The notes beneath the pieces were generated by a model. It searched no databases. It worked only from the letters and a program-made list of their open reading frames with translations, and was not told the DNA's origin. Shown one piece after another: positions 1 through 9,840 of a DNA stretch of 43,008 nucleotides. The translations under genes and the position numbers were made by a program. This DNA is from CAZMRQ01 sp964568795 (GTDB lineage Bacteria; Pseudomonadota; Gammaproteobacteria; Comchoanobacterales; Comchoanobacteraceae), in NCBI GenBank assembly GCA_964568795.1, contig CAZMRQ010000008.1, forward strand, positions 1 to 43,008. Direction: 5' to 3'. The number at the start of each line of letters is the position of its first letter. The first letter of the stretch is position 1.

Positions 1-1
1 A

Positions 2-3000
2 TTGATACTCAAAGAGTTCATAAGCAAGCTCATTGCTCCAACTCAGGATTCATTTAAAAGCAGTGTAGATAAAAAAAAATTCTACACTTATTACGAAACC
101 ATCATCACTCTTTACTCACCTCCACCCCATAAAATAACGCTACAACCCCCTTCAGCAAAAGATTTAAAACGTGTCACCTCAACACAAAGATCAGGCTCAT
201 GCACATGGAAAAGTTATACTGCTGCCTTATACTATTTATGTGAAACAAAGGACACCCCCTCTTTATCCCATCAGAATCATACAGACTTAATAACTGATAT
301 TAAACTAGGGTCATTATTAGAGTTCAGCTCTATAGAAGAACATCCAGACTCACTCAGCAGAACACTACTAGACCGGGCATTTATATCGTTGAATAAGCGG
401 GTACAGAAAAAAATCACTCAAGATCCAAATCACCTAAAAATAAATTTTTGGTCTGATAAACTCACAGAAATAAAAGAAAATCTCACTAATAGCAGCCCAC
501 CAAGTGCTCCGCCTGAAGATACTCTTCCACAAGTCGAAACTACAAAGTGGGAAGAACCAACTACACATGAAATTGCGACGAGTACTCAAGATCTTGAAGA
601 TTGCGACAGAGGTCAGCGGGGCATAGTTTCATGGAACTCACTTTGTTGGAAATCCAATATGTATATATATCTAGCTGTAGCAAGATTTAGAAACATGAAC
701 AGGCGTCCAACAGACCACGATGTACCTCAGCAATTAGAAGACGCCATATACATTTCTAAATACATGCTTAATAATATCTATTGTGAAAAAAGTATAGACC
801 ACGAAAAGATTCTCACTGTAGCAGTGATAAAGAACGAGCCACCTAACTTCTCAAATGGTACATTTGATAAGCATATGCTGTACCGTTTTTCTGTTATGCT
901 CTACTTCTTTTATGTTTCTTGCGAAGAGACAACAATCAGTGATAAGAAATTCCAGATGAGGCACATATTCTTTCGTTCTGCTTTCCGTTATTGGAACTCT
1001 TCCTTTCCTAATAAGCCAAAGCCAGAACAGACATCATGGTTCCACCCTCTCACTCAGCAACTTCAGGCATTGATGAATGACTTGCTTGAACCACCAAAAG
1101 AAAACCCCTCACACAATTTCGATAATGATCTTTTCTTCCCTGAAGCTGGAATAACCTTTCCTACAGTATCTTCTTCGCCGTACAGACAAGTCAGAATCTA
1201 TGATGATATTCATGCCGCGGAGAATAGCGAATCCTCCATCCACCACGTTGACTGGGCATCTCAATTGCTGATCGATCACTTAGTTGCAATCAGTCAATTA
1301 TTTGCAACAGAGAGCGGTGAACGCCCCACGTTTCAATGGATGAATGATAGCATTGCCACCATGTATCTTCCGACTGACCGAATCCGCGCGCGACAGAGTA
1401 AAAAGATTCATAATCTACTGGATAGCTACAAAAAAACAGTAACAATTTGGGAAGAACCATACACCCCTGATTCAAATCCACATGCTGCGCTTGCAACCAT
1501 CTCTTCCACATACCTCAGTGAACCAAGTCGCAAAGCCATACAAGAACTACTCTTCACTCTAGCTCCTTCTTTTGACGGCTCGCCACCTATCTCTCGTCTA
1601 TGCAGTTTCCTCCGCCACAACGTTATTCTTGAAGACATCCATAGTTGGCCAACAGGTACTGCAAAAAAAACTACAAAGCCTTCACTGATTTTGCTCCAAA
1701 GATACTTCTGGATTAAAATACTGAACCAGGGTTTCCTCCGTGGCCTCAAAGAAGAGGAGACGGCCGACTTATCTAGGGCTATTCTAGATAAGTACACTCA
1801 GCTGCATCATGAGAAAAAGCAACCTGCAACACATCATCTTGTACTAGGCATGTCCCTTCTTCTCAATCATACTGAACATCCTCATGCAGTTTTACCTGCT
1901 GCACGGAAAATGGCACAAGAAATTGACCCTACACAGCATGAATATGAGCTTCTTATATTGCTATCACACCTATCTGTCATCATAACCAGTACAACACATA
2001 CATGCCCTGATCACTCATCAAGTCTCCCCTCAGACCTTATCCCCTTTGATGAACTAAAACACCCGGATTTCTTTTATTTTGCCTCCTTTCAGATATTAAT
2101 TGAGTTCTTACCCACAGAATTCACACTGGAATATGCGACAGACCTGGAAGCTCTTAGGCAGTGGAGCTCAAAAAAAATGAGCGAAATTCTGGGGCATATT
2201 CACCCAACACAGCCCACAGAACTCCCTGATTCTTTCTTAAAATCATTGGTAAAAGAGAAATTCCCCTCATTATCCTCAAGCACCCTCTGCTATCAGTTTA
2301 CGGCTGATTCTTTTGATCTCACAACCACAGAAAAACCTCATGAGACCATCTTTATTAATTATATGGGAGGAGTTAAATCAACTCTTACTCTACCCACACC
2401 ATTCCCTCTAGACAAGCTTTACTCATCTCAATTCAGCCAAATATTTAAGTTCCCACACCTGATTGCTAATATCACTCCCACTGAGGGTGGCCACACATTT
2501 GAATATTTCTCGCAAAAACTTCTTTTGCACAGGTCCTCGGATTTGTTTTTAGATCACAACGGAGTTTATTTTAGTTACAACAACTACAGAACAGCGCATG
2601 AATTTTTTAGTGGATATAAGAGTGTCTGGTCTCATAGGACAGGGGGCACTATCCTCCTTGATCACCCCATTAATTCTGCTAAGCGATTTGAGATATTAAC
2701 CTTCGATCAAGGTGCTTGGGTAAATCAACAATATAGAACATTCATGATAACACCCAATAAAAACTCTCCATTAGCCCGTATTGCATCTGCTCATGGTGTT
2801 TACATGCAGTCTAGAGACCCTAATATCAACGATCAGATAGCATTGCATCACTTAAATCTCTATTTCACTAAAAAACCCCATCCGTTGAATCAATGGTCGT
2901 GCACCCTGTATCCGCATCATGTTGTCACAACACATGATCCATGTATTTCTAGATTTATGGACAACCTTCTATATTTCAAACATTATCTCCTATTAACATC

Positions 3001-6000
3001 ACCTCATCATCCGCCTTTAATCCTAATACCTACTTTTAAAACTCGCCTATCCACCTCGGGGCGTTATTATGAAACACAAAAATGGCGTTATAGAACCACC
3101 TATCTAGACCCTGACTGGCTCGCAGATAATTTTTATGTATTCAGTTGGAATGAACAAGACTCTCAAAACCCTCTTTCCCATACAGATGTCAATGCCCTAT
3201 TGCTACTGATCTATGTATACGTCATGTTTGACAAAACTGGAGCAGGCATACGTCAAGCTCTTATATGCTTGCAGTCTCATGACATGTCAAAAAAGCCTAA
3301 TAAATTATCAACTCACTACATTGAGACTCTTTTGGAGAGCGAGATACAGTCTCCTGATATGCTAAGACTCAAATTTGAGTTGGCTCTGATCGTAGAGCAT
3401 GAAGATACCAAACAGTTCATGTTTGACTACGCTGACCAAATAGCAAATACCGACAGTCAATGTCTCATGCCTCCCTACAAGGCACAATGCATCGAATTTA
3501 GGAAGTTATTGCGGGCACACCATACTCCCACAACACCCCAGACAAGTCGTAATGACTCTTTAACCTACAGTGAATATATAATCTATTCGAGACCTGAAAT
3601 TGGTGAAAGCTTTCAATATAGTGCTCATTTATCTGAGCTTGGCATAGATGCATGTCTATGTGCACTGCTTCATTCCAGCCGCCCTGATAAAGTAAAAGTT
3701 AACGGCAAGTGGTACGTCAGCTTACACACCGATGCACAGATTCATGATCAGTTTAAAGAGATTCTGAAAGGTAGACAATACACACTTATCGGAAATATGC
3801 GTGCAGCTCTAAATACAACTACGTTTTTAATGCATGAAACTGACGGAACTATCTTGAAAACCACCAATAGTTACCGCGTTCAAAGACTAACTGCCCAACT
3901 GCCTGTTTATCAGAACTGTTCTTTAAAAGAAAAGCCCCACATAAACGTGTCTCTAGAACCCCCACCTACTTTTAGCATTGACCCAGAGCCTCTTTTGGAC
4001 CAAACTCCAGCTGAATCTGTGACATGTTCTACTGATAGCATATGCGAAAAAATTAAATTTCACATGTCCCTAGCTAGGAAGAATAAAGAACAAGAAAGGA
4101 GCAAATTCACTGATTTCAAACGCACCTTTTCTATACCAGACTATCAGGCTCAACTATTGAACTATAGATCTGAAACTCAAACAAAAGTGGATAACTTATT
4201 TAATTATATCATGAGAGCATATGAGAACGCACCCTTTGGTCAAGTACACATGCATGCGCAGACATTGACCTCGCCCCTTGATTTTGATTCGTTTCTACAA
4301 ACATTCTCTCAGCCAGCAGCTTCCGGCCAAGCTAATCTCTGCATCTCCCAAGAGGCCTATCAAGCACTTCGAAAAATCACTCACCAATGGCTATGGTATA
4401 AAACAAGTTTAATGCATATTAAGCGTATTGATGCAGCGTGTCAGCAAGATGATATAGCGCTCATTTATCAATTAGCTCAACAACACCGTAATTTTAGCTT
4501 TACTCACCCCTTCTCCTATGAACTTCTATTACTTGAATATTTCGAAAACGTCAGACTGCGACCCACTCAGACACATATTATTAACCAACTCACTCAATAC
4601 ACTAATGGTCATTTTGATAACAGGGTCGAAGAGGCAATCATGGGCGACGGGAAAACCTTCATCGCAGGACCACTCACTTTAATAAGAGCTAAGATAGCTC
4701 AAGGACAATTAAGCATTCTCGAGTTGCCCGAAAACACTTTCTCTCAGCAATACTCATGTATTACCACACAACTGAGTAAAGTTTATGGCATTCAACCAAT
4801 GCCCCTCATATTTGATCGCGACACTATTAATCACTTGAAGCCAGAAGAATGGCGCTTACTGCTTAATAACTTAACGACTTCTATACAACACCAGGTTCCT
4901 GTAATCACCACCCCAGAAACAATTTCCTGCCTTCATCTGTCATTCATAGAAAATTACCGCTTACACCCCAATATTCACGATGCGGGCACAATCTTACAAA
5001 TCATACGCCATAGTCATATCCTAACGGATGAATTTGATACAGTTTTTGGAGACAATCCAGTTATTTACTCAATAGATGCGCATCAAGATTTCACTGACAT
5101 ACAGTGCCATTATCCGATGATGCAAACGATTTTCTCTGAACTTTTCAGGACTTATCTAGAGGATAACCCTGTTTCCTGCATCTCTGAACATGAGTACAGA
5201 ATGCAACTTATGCCCAGTCTCCTCAATGCTGTGGGCCCATTTATCGCTAATATGAATGATGAACTCCATATCACTCCAGAGAATTCTCAGCTTCTTTCAT
5301 CTTATCTCAGTGAGCCCAAAAGAACCTCTGACATAAAGGCCATTGTAGACAACAGCCCCTCCCAAATGAAAGAGGCACGGGAAGGCTATCTATTGCTATA
5401 CTATCTTATCGATCAAATCATTCCCTTGGGTTTAAGCCTGGCGCCTAAATTAAGTTATGGGCAAAGTTCCACCAGTGAGGTCTTTGTTGCTGTCCCATAC
5501 CACCGCGGCAGAGAATGCACTGGTTCTCGATTTAGCAACCCCTATCAAACACTCATCCTAACGATATTTGAATCATACAGGCATGCTATCACTGAGCAAA
5601 AATTTGTTTTGGTGTTGAGCTCTTTGCGTGAAAAATACAGACTTGAACCTAGTTTCAAGAGGGGTGACACAAAAAAGCAAATTAACATACTCCTCCCTGA
5701 AGACAAATTTCCTGAGTTTTATAGAACAGTTCTTGATTCTTCGTTCCTTGAAAAAGACGTCAAATCATTTCTCAGCAAGCTCTACAAAAATGAAATAGCC
5801 ACACAAACCAAGCCCTGGCCAGAGTATTACATAAAGATTGTAGAGTATATTCTTTGGCGCGACACTATCCCCAAACTCACATTTTGTGGGTCAAGGCTCT
5901 CACATACATGGGCTGAAGCACCAAAAAATGCTGGAATCAGTGGCACCAATTTTAATCTGAGCCTATTCCCCCATCATCAAGCATCTGGCTCTCAATTAAT

Positions 6001-8452
6001 CGCTGGCCGTATTCTATCTACTTTAGAAGATATGCGCGTAAAGTTTTCTTCAGACAAAGATATCCAACTTGTTGAGTACTGCAAAAACAACAAAAACACA
6101 CGTGCTATAATTGATATAAGCGCCTGCTTCTGCCCTGAAGACATGCATTCCTATGTCGCCGAGCATATCAACGACATTCACACACACACAGGTTGCACCA
6201 CAATCATGTATTTCCAAGGTCATTCCTTTTATGCACAAAGACGTGGCAATACCCATCCTATTCATTTGCCTTCTTTTGATAAAGATGACATCAACAGGTC
6301 TATACACAGCCCTATTGAAGAACGCTTTATGATCTTTTCTGCCCCTTTTTGTATTGGAACAGACATAGCACTGCAGAGCAATGCCCATGCTTTGGTCTAC
6401 ATACGTGATGAAAACTCGTTGACTAGTATTCTTCAAGGCATCATGCGACTTAGAAAATTTGGACAAGAACAAACTGTTCATATAGTGTTCACAAAAAATT
6501 TAGAATGCAGTCAGACACCTATGGATTTTAACCTATGGTGGCAAAATATTCTAAAACGTGATATCAGCGACATAAATGAACAAATGACTCGGTACACTCT
6601 CGATCATATCGCAGCTCTTTTCAAAAACAGTATTTGGCAACTTACGCTACCACAAAGCTATATGAACAATCCTATGCGAGAGTTCTTTAAGTCAAAAAGC
6701 GCTGGAGTAATTGACAGGCTGTTGAGTTATCCAGTAGAAAAAGATCGTGAAACAGTATTTCTTGAAGCCATTACTAACCTAAGCATAGCGTATAAAAAGT
6801 GCTTTTTATTCTCATTTAATAGTATTAAGGCACAAGCCCTGGCTCTTTTTCAATCCTGCTGTAAGTTGATTCAGCCGACTCTAATTGTCAGTTCTACAAG
6901 CACTTCTTTTTCAGATAAGACCGAGTGTGTTCATCAACAAACTCAACAATATGAAAAAAAACATGAAAAGGCACGTGAGGCTCCTTTTACTGCTCAGCCT
7001 AATCCCCCATTAACCAGTCTTACAATCTATCGAGTCCTTGATTTTTCTGACAAATACACTATAGAGTACAGTGAAAATTACTGCCAACCGATTCATCGTG
7101 CTTCATTGATGGCTAAAGCTCACCGAGCGAGTTATGTCTATACAGAAATTGCACAAGATGATAAACCGCGTCCACGCTGGGTTATTGTATCTGAAATTGA
7201 TGTACATGCTAAAAATCACCCATCTCAAATGGCATCTGCAACGATCGAATCTATGCAAGAAGGAGTTCTTAACAGCATATGTGGAAAATACACGGGTGTT
7301 CCTTTAAACACCTACCAAAAAACTTGCTTTATTTATACAATGTTCCTCTGTGGCAATTTCAAATGGCTTATCAACAAAAAAAATGATGAAAATGATAAAT
7401 CTGGCTTCACTAAGATTTTAAAAGGCCTTGAAATCCCAGAGAAATTGAGTACATTCCTATTAACAAGTTACCCACATATGCAGCAATATATAGATGAGTT
7501 ACTTCCTTCAGAGCGAAAAAAGCGTCCACCACCTTCCCCACAGAACCCCACATACCTCTCTCACATATATTGCTTCATCACAAGTTTCTTAAAATATTGT
7601 GTAAAAAGAATAAACACTGTCACATTTTATCTCACTGAATACATTTTCTGTCCCATTCTTCACACTATTGGCAAACTCATACATGCTATTTTTCGTTACT
7701 TTGACTCCCATTGGGCATACTTACACAATGATTTTCACCGCACTAAACACGTCAGACGAGGACTAATCATCGCCTGGTGCAAAGTGTTTAGTATTTTTCT
7801 CTTGTTAGCCATCTATGCTCTTTTCCCTATTTTGCCTATTTTGCCACTTGTTCTTGCCGTACTTGTACTATTGATTTCTATGTACTTTTGTATGTTATGT
7901 GCGGGGGTTTATGGAATTTACTGTGCGGCAGTCATCGCTGAACCATTCTTCGACCTCAGCCGAGGTATTCTCAAAACCTTCTTTATCATCGCAATGAATA
8001 TTCTACAAACAGTCTGTTTTATAGCTACCCTAGATACTTTGCTCACTATGGCGGCTAAAGGAACCTCTAAACTTTTTCCTCAAGTTATTATTATGCTATC
8101 ACTGTTAACTTTGGACATCGTATTTCATGAATCAGAAAATAATCCAGACAGACCACACAGTCTTCATTCCTATCTTCTTACTCTACAAGACATTCTTCTT
8201 ATACCGCGATTGATCACTGTCGCTATGTATATATACCAAGAAGTTTCTAGCGCAGCAAAACAGGCCTACCGGTATTCCAAGCAAAAATCATCTTCCATCT
8301 TTGACTATATAAGTCAATATAGGCGTATCCCTCATGTCTTTCTACCCAAAAATATCGCAAGACTCCTTGCTGGCAGGCCAAATCCTGGCATAGTTCCAAC
8401 AGAGCGAAGGAGAGGCACTGGCGTAACTGCGCATACACCTCAAACCAGCTAA
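2..8452 (+). CDS. Giant helicase-like ATPase with C-terminal membrane block (5' partial, DUF3638/DUF3645-like)
   Basis: The frame is open from the window edge, so the true start lies upstream; residue numbers count from base 2. At least 2816 residues are present. Near the middle is a Walker A-like MGDGKT (1547-1552), then DEFD (1676-1679) as Walker B, SGT (1980-1982) as a motif III-like element, and an arginine-rich QGIMRLRKFGQ (2145-2155) resembling helicase motif VI. This order, plus the IIDISA stretch before it, matches what I remember of the large DUF3638/DUF3645 proteins of Chlamydia-like bacteria, Legionella and some protists. Residues about 2585-2705 hold several hydrophobic membrane segments. 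A QRSGSCTW box (Cys67) near the start resembles the cysteine box of papain-like enzymes, but I see no matching His/Asn. The substrate is unknown; a secreted or membrane-tethered role at the host interface is inference. It ends 92 bases before the acyltransferase gene on the same strand. Confidence 0.8.
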   Translation: MILKEFISKLIAPTQDSFKSSVDKKKFYTYYETIITLYSPPPHKITLQPPSAKDLKRVTSTQRSGSCTWKSYTAALYYLCETKDTPSLSHQNHTDLITDIKLGSLLEFSSIEEHPDSLSRTLLDRAFISLNKRVQKKITQDPNHLKINFWSDKLTEIKENLTNSSPPSAPPEDTLPQVETTKWEEPTTHEIATSTQDLEDCDRGQRGIVSWNSLCWKSNMYIYLAVARFRNMNRRPTDHDVPQQLEDAIYISKYMLNNIYCEKSIDHEKILTVAVIKNEPPNFSNGTFDKHMLYRFSVMLYFFYVSCEETTISDKKFQMRHIFFRSAFRYWNSSFPNKPKPEQTSWFHPLTQQLQALMNDLLEPPKENPSHNFDNDLFFPEAGITFPTVSSSPYRQVRIYDDIHAAENSESSIHHVDWASQLLIDHLVAISQLFATESGERPTFQWMNDSIATMYLPTDRIRARQSKKIHNLLDSYKKTVTIWEEPYTPDSNPHAALATISSTYLSEPSRKAIQELLFTLAPSFDGSPPISRLCSFLRHNVILEDIHSWPTGTAKKTTKPSLILLQRYFWIKILNQGFLRGLKEEETADLSRAILDKYTQLHHEKKQPATHHLVLGMSLLLNHTEHPHAVLPAARKMAQEIDPTQHEYELLILLSHLSVIITSTTHTCPDHSSSLPSDLIPFDELKHPDFFYFASFQILIEFLPTEFTLEYATDLEALRQWSSKKMSEILGHIHPTQPTELPDSFLKSLVKEKFPSLSSSTLCYQFTADSFDLTTTEKPHETIFINYMGGVKSTLTLPTPFPLDKLYSSQFSQIFKFPHLIANITPTEGGHTFEYFSQKLLLHRSSDLFLDHNGVYFSYNNYRTAHEFFSGYKSVWSHRTGGTILLDHPINSAKRFEILTFDQGAWVNQQYRTFMITPNKNSPLARIASAHGVYMQSRDPNINDQIALHHLNLYFTKKPHPLNQWSCTLYPHHVVTTHDPCISRFMDNLLYFKHYLLLTSPHHPPLILIPTFKTRLSTSGRYYETQKWRYRTTYLDPDWLADNFYVFSWNEQDSQNPLSHTDVNALLLLIYVYVMFDKTGAGIRQALICLQSHDMSKKPNKLSTHYIETLLESEIQSPDMLRLKFELALIVEHEDTKQFMFDYADQIANTDSQCLMPPYKAQCIEFRKLLRAHHTPTTPQTSRNDSLTYSEYIIYSRPEIGESFQYSAHLSELGIDACLCALLHSSRPDKVKVNGKWYVSLHTDAQIHDQFKEILKGRQYTLIGNMRAALNTTTFLMHETDGTILKTTNSYRVQRLTAQLPVYQNCSLKEKPHINVSLEPPPTFSIDPEPLLDQTPAESVTCSTDSICEKIKFHMSLARKNKEQERSKFTDFKRTFSIPDYQAQLLNYRSETQTKVDNLFNYIMRAYENAPFGQVHMHAQTLTSPLDFDSFLQTFSQPAASGQANLCISQEAYQALRKITHQWLWYKTSLMHIKRIDAACQQDDIALIYQLAQQHRNFSFTHPFSYELLLLEYFENVRLRPTQTHIINQLTQYTNGHFDNRVEEAIMGDGKTFIAGPLTLIRAKIAQGQLSILELPENTFSQQYSCITTQLSKVYGIQPMPLIFDRDTINHLKPEEWRLLLNNLTTSIQHQVPVITTPETISCLHLSFIENYRLHPNIHDAGTILQIIRHSHILTDEFDTVFGDNPVIYSIDAHQDFTDIQCHYPMMQTIFSELFRTYLEDNPVSCISEHEYRMQLMPSLLNAVGPFIANMNDELHITPENSQLLSSYLSEPKRTSDIKAIVDNSPSQMKEAREGYLLLYYLIDQIIPLGLSLAPKLSYGQSSTSEVFVAVPYHRGRECTGSRFSNPYQTLILTIFESYRHAITEQKFVLVLSSLREKYRLEPSFKRGDTKKQINILLPEDKFPEFYRTVLDSSFLEKDVKSFLSKLYKNEIATQTKPWPEYYIKIVEYILWRDTIPKLTFCGSRLSHTWAEAPKNAGISGTNFNLSLFPHHQASGSQLIAGRILSTLEDMRVKFSSDKDIQLVEYCKNNKNTRAIIDISACFCPEDMHSYVAEHINDIHTHTGCTTIMYFQGHSFYAQRRGNTHPIHLPSFDKDDINRSIHSPIEERFMIFSAPFCIGTDIALQSNAHALVYIRDENSLTSILQGIMRLRKFGQEQTVHIVFTKNLECSQTPMDFNLWWQNILKRDISDINEQMTRYTLDHIAALFKNSIWQLTLPQSYMNNPMREFFKSKSAGVIDRLLSYPVEKDRETVFLEAITNLSIAYKKCFLFSFNSIKAQALALFQSCCKLIQPTLIVSSTSTSFSDKTECVHQQTQQYEKKHEKAREAPFTAQPNPPLTSLTIYRVLDFSDKYTIEYSENYCQPIHRASLMAKAHRASYVYTEIAQDDKPRPRWVIVSEIDVHAKNHPSQMASATIESMQEGVLNSICGKYTGVPLNTYQKTCFIYTMFLCGNFKWLINKKNDENDKSGFTKILKGLEIPEKLSTFLLTSYPHMQQYIDELLPSERKKRPPPSPQNPTYLSHIYCFITSFLKYCVKRINTVTFYLTEYIFCPILHTIGKLIHAIFRYFDSHWAYLHNDFHRTKHVRRGLIIAWCKVFSIFLLLAIYALFPILPILPLVLAVLVLLISMYFCMLCAGVYGIYCAAVIAEPFFDLSRGILKTFFIIAMNILQTVCFIATLDTLLTMAAKGTSKLFPQVIIMLSLLTLDIVFHESENNPDRPHSLHSYLLTLQDILLIPRLITVAMYIYQEVSSAAKQAYRYSKQKSSSIFDYISQYRRIPHVFLPKNIARLLAGRPNPGIVPTERRRGTGVTAHTPQTS

Positions 8453-8544
8453 TACTGAATGGTTGGCTGCATGGCACAGATTTGCTTTGTCAGGCATACA
8501 TGCGTAGTATTGAGTATCAGAGAAATTACCCCAATCAATAAAGT

Positions 8545-9444
8545 ATGAGTATGACGAATAAAGACGTAAAAACCCTGGGACTATGGACTGGACAAGGCTC
8601 ACAAGTCCCTTTAATGGGCCTATCTATTGCAAAAAGAAGTCCTGTGTTTTCGCATCATTGGCACTCTCTTCATAGTCTGTACCAGAAGATCTCAAAAAAA
8701 GATATCCTGAGGGTTATTACTCAGGGGACTAACGAATTAGACCAAACGCTGTATACACAGCCTGCTCTTGTTATTTTTGAGCTAGCGCATGCTTACACGA
8801 TGCAGGACATTGGTTGCAGCATCCATGCTCATGTCGGTCATAGTATTGGCGAGTTAGCAGCAGCTATTTACGCAAAAGTTATGAGCCTTGAACAAGGTCT
8901 TTGGCTGCTGCATCATCGAGCAAGACTCATGCAGTCTTGCCCTGAAGGAAGTGGCATGATGGCTATGACGTGCAATGAGCAAACTGCTCTTTTAAGCATC
9001 AAAAGCTACCCTGACATCGACATAGCTGGTCTCAACCACGGCAAACAAACAATTGTCTCTGGCCCACTTCTATGTCTTGAAGTATTGAAAAGAGAATGCA
9101 AGTTAGCACGTTGTATCCCATTAAATGTATCACATGGCTTTCACAGCCGTTGTATGAACAGTATAGTCGATGAATTTCACAACTACGCTAGCCAAATCAA
9201 CTACAAATTGTCCCAGCAGCCTATCTATGCCAATGTATCTGGGCAAGTGGAAAACCATCTTGATGCCAACTATTGGAGCCAGCAGATTACTGCGCCAGTT
9301 CGATTTATTGATTGTATTGATGCAGCTAATCGAGACTTTGATTACAATTATTGTGAGCTAGGCCCAAAGCCAACCCTGACTAGTTTCGCCAAAAGGCTAA
9401 AATCAGAAATAAAAGTAAGCCCAGCAATCATTGAAGAATACTAG
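8545..9444 (+). CDS. Stand-alone malonyl-type acyltransferase (FabD/polyketide AT fold)
   Basis: This 299-residue protein has the full acyltransferase signature: GQGSQ near the N-terminus, the nucleophile elbow GHSIGE with Ser100, the carboxylate-binding Arg125 exactly 25 residues later as in E. coli FabD (Ser92/Arg117), and the catalytic His200 in SHGFHS. The enzyme would transfer malonyl from CoA to an acyl carrier protein. The HGFHS motif looks more like the HAFH of malonyl-specific polyketide synthase AT domains than like the corresponding FabD stretch, so a trans-acting AT is possible. No carrier protein, ketosynthase or other fab gene is visible nearby, which argues against the usual fatty-acid cluster. 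A second ATG six bases downstream (MSM) is an alternative start; no strong ribosome site decides between them. It faces rplQ convergently, 22 bases apart. Confidence 0.85.
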   Translation: MSMTNKDVKTLGLWTGQGSQVPLMGLSIAKRSPVFSHHWHSLHSLYQKISKKDILRVITQGTNELDQTLYTQPALVIFELAHAYTMQDIGCSIHAHVGHSIGELAAAIYAKVMSLEQGLWLLHHRARLMQSCPEGSGMMAMTCNEQTALLSIKSYPDIDIAGLNHGKQTIVSGPLLCLEVLKRECKLARCIPLNVSHGFHSRCMNSIVDEFHNYASQINYKLSQQPIYANVSGQVENHLDANYWSQQITAPVRFIDCIDAANRDFDYNYCELGPKPTLTSFAKRLKSEIKVSPAIIEEY

Positions 9445-9466
9445 GCCTAATAATTAAAAATTTAAC

Positions 9467-9826
9467 TTAAGATTTATAATCAACTAACTGAATATACGCC
9501 ATTGGAGCTGAGTCCTGTCTCGCACCACATTTCAGTACGCGTGTATAACCACCTGGACGCTCTTTATAAAAAGGGCCGACAGACTTAAGTAAAGTCTCTA
9601 CAGCATCCTTATTTCTTAGCTTACTGATAAGATAACGCCTGATCGAAAGCGTGTTCTCTTTTGCTTTAGTAATGAGTGGCTCGACAAAACCTCTAAGTTC
9701 TTTTGCCTTAGGTTCAGTCGTTTTAATAGAGTTGTGTTCTAATAATGAAATAACTAAATTACGCATCATGAGTTTTCTATGAGAAGAATCACGACTAAAT
9801 TTACGACCAGATTTACGATGTTGCAT
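9467..9826 (-). CDS. rplQ: Ribosomal protein L17
   Basis: L17 binds 23S rRNA in the large subunit near the exit tunnel. The 119-residue product carries the family opening MQHRKSGRKFSR and the MMRNLVISLLEH helix, with the C-terminal beta strands; E. coli L17 is 127 residues. It is the last gene of the alpha cluster, 14 bases after rpoA, and marks the 3' end of the long minus-strand run. No clear rho-independent terminator is visible in the 22 bases that separate it from the convergent acyltransferase gene. Confidence 0.97.
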   Translation of the reverse strand: MQHRKSGRKFSRDSSHRKLMMRNLVISLLEHNSIKTTEPKAKELRGFVEPLITKAKENTLSIRRYLISKLRNKDAVETLLKSVGPFYKERPGGYTRVLKCGARQDSAPMAYIQLVDYKS

Positions 9827-9840
9827 AATAAAACCTCTTA

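Noticed and set aside
6050..6481. 143-codon antisense frame inside the giant gene
   Set aside because: It lies wholly opposite conserved helicase-like motifs and has no recognisable protein features or ribosome site.
8342..8602. Minus-strand frame between the giant gene and the acyltransferase
   Set aside because: It overlaps the ends of both plus-strand genes and looks like random translation.
9445..9466. Bidirectional terminator between the acyltransferase gene and rplQ
   Set aside because: The gap is AT-rich but I find no GC-containing stem followed by a T-run on either strand.
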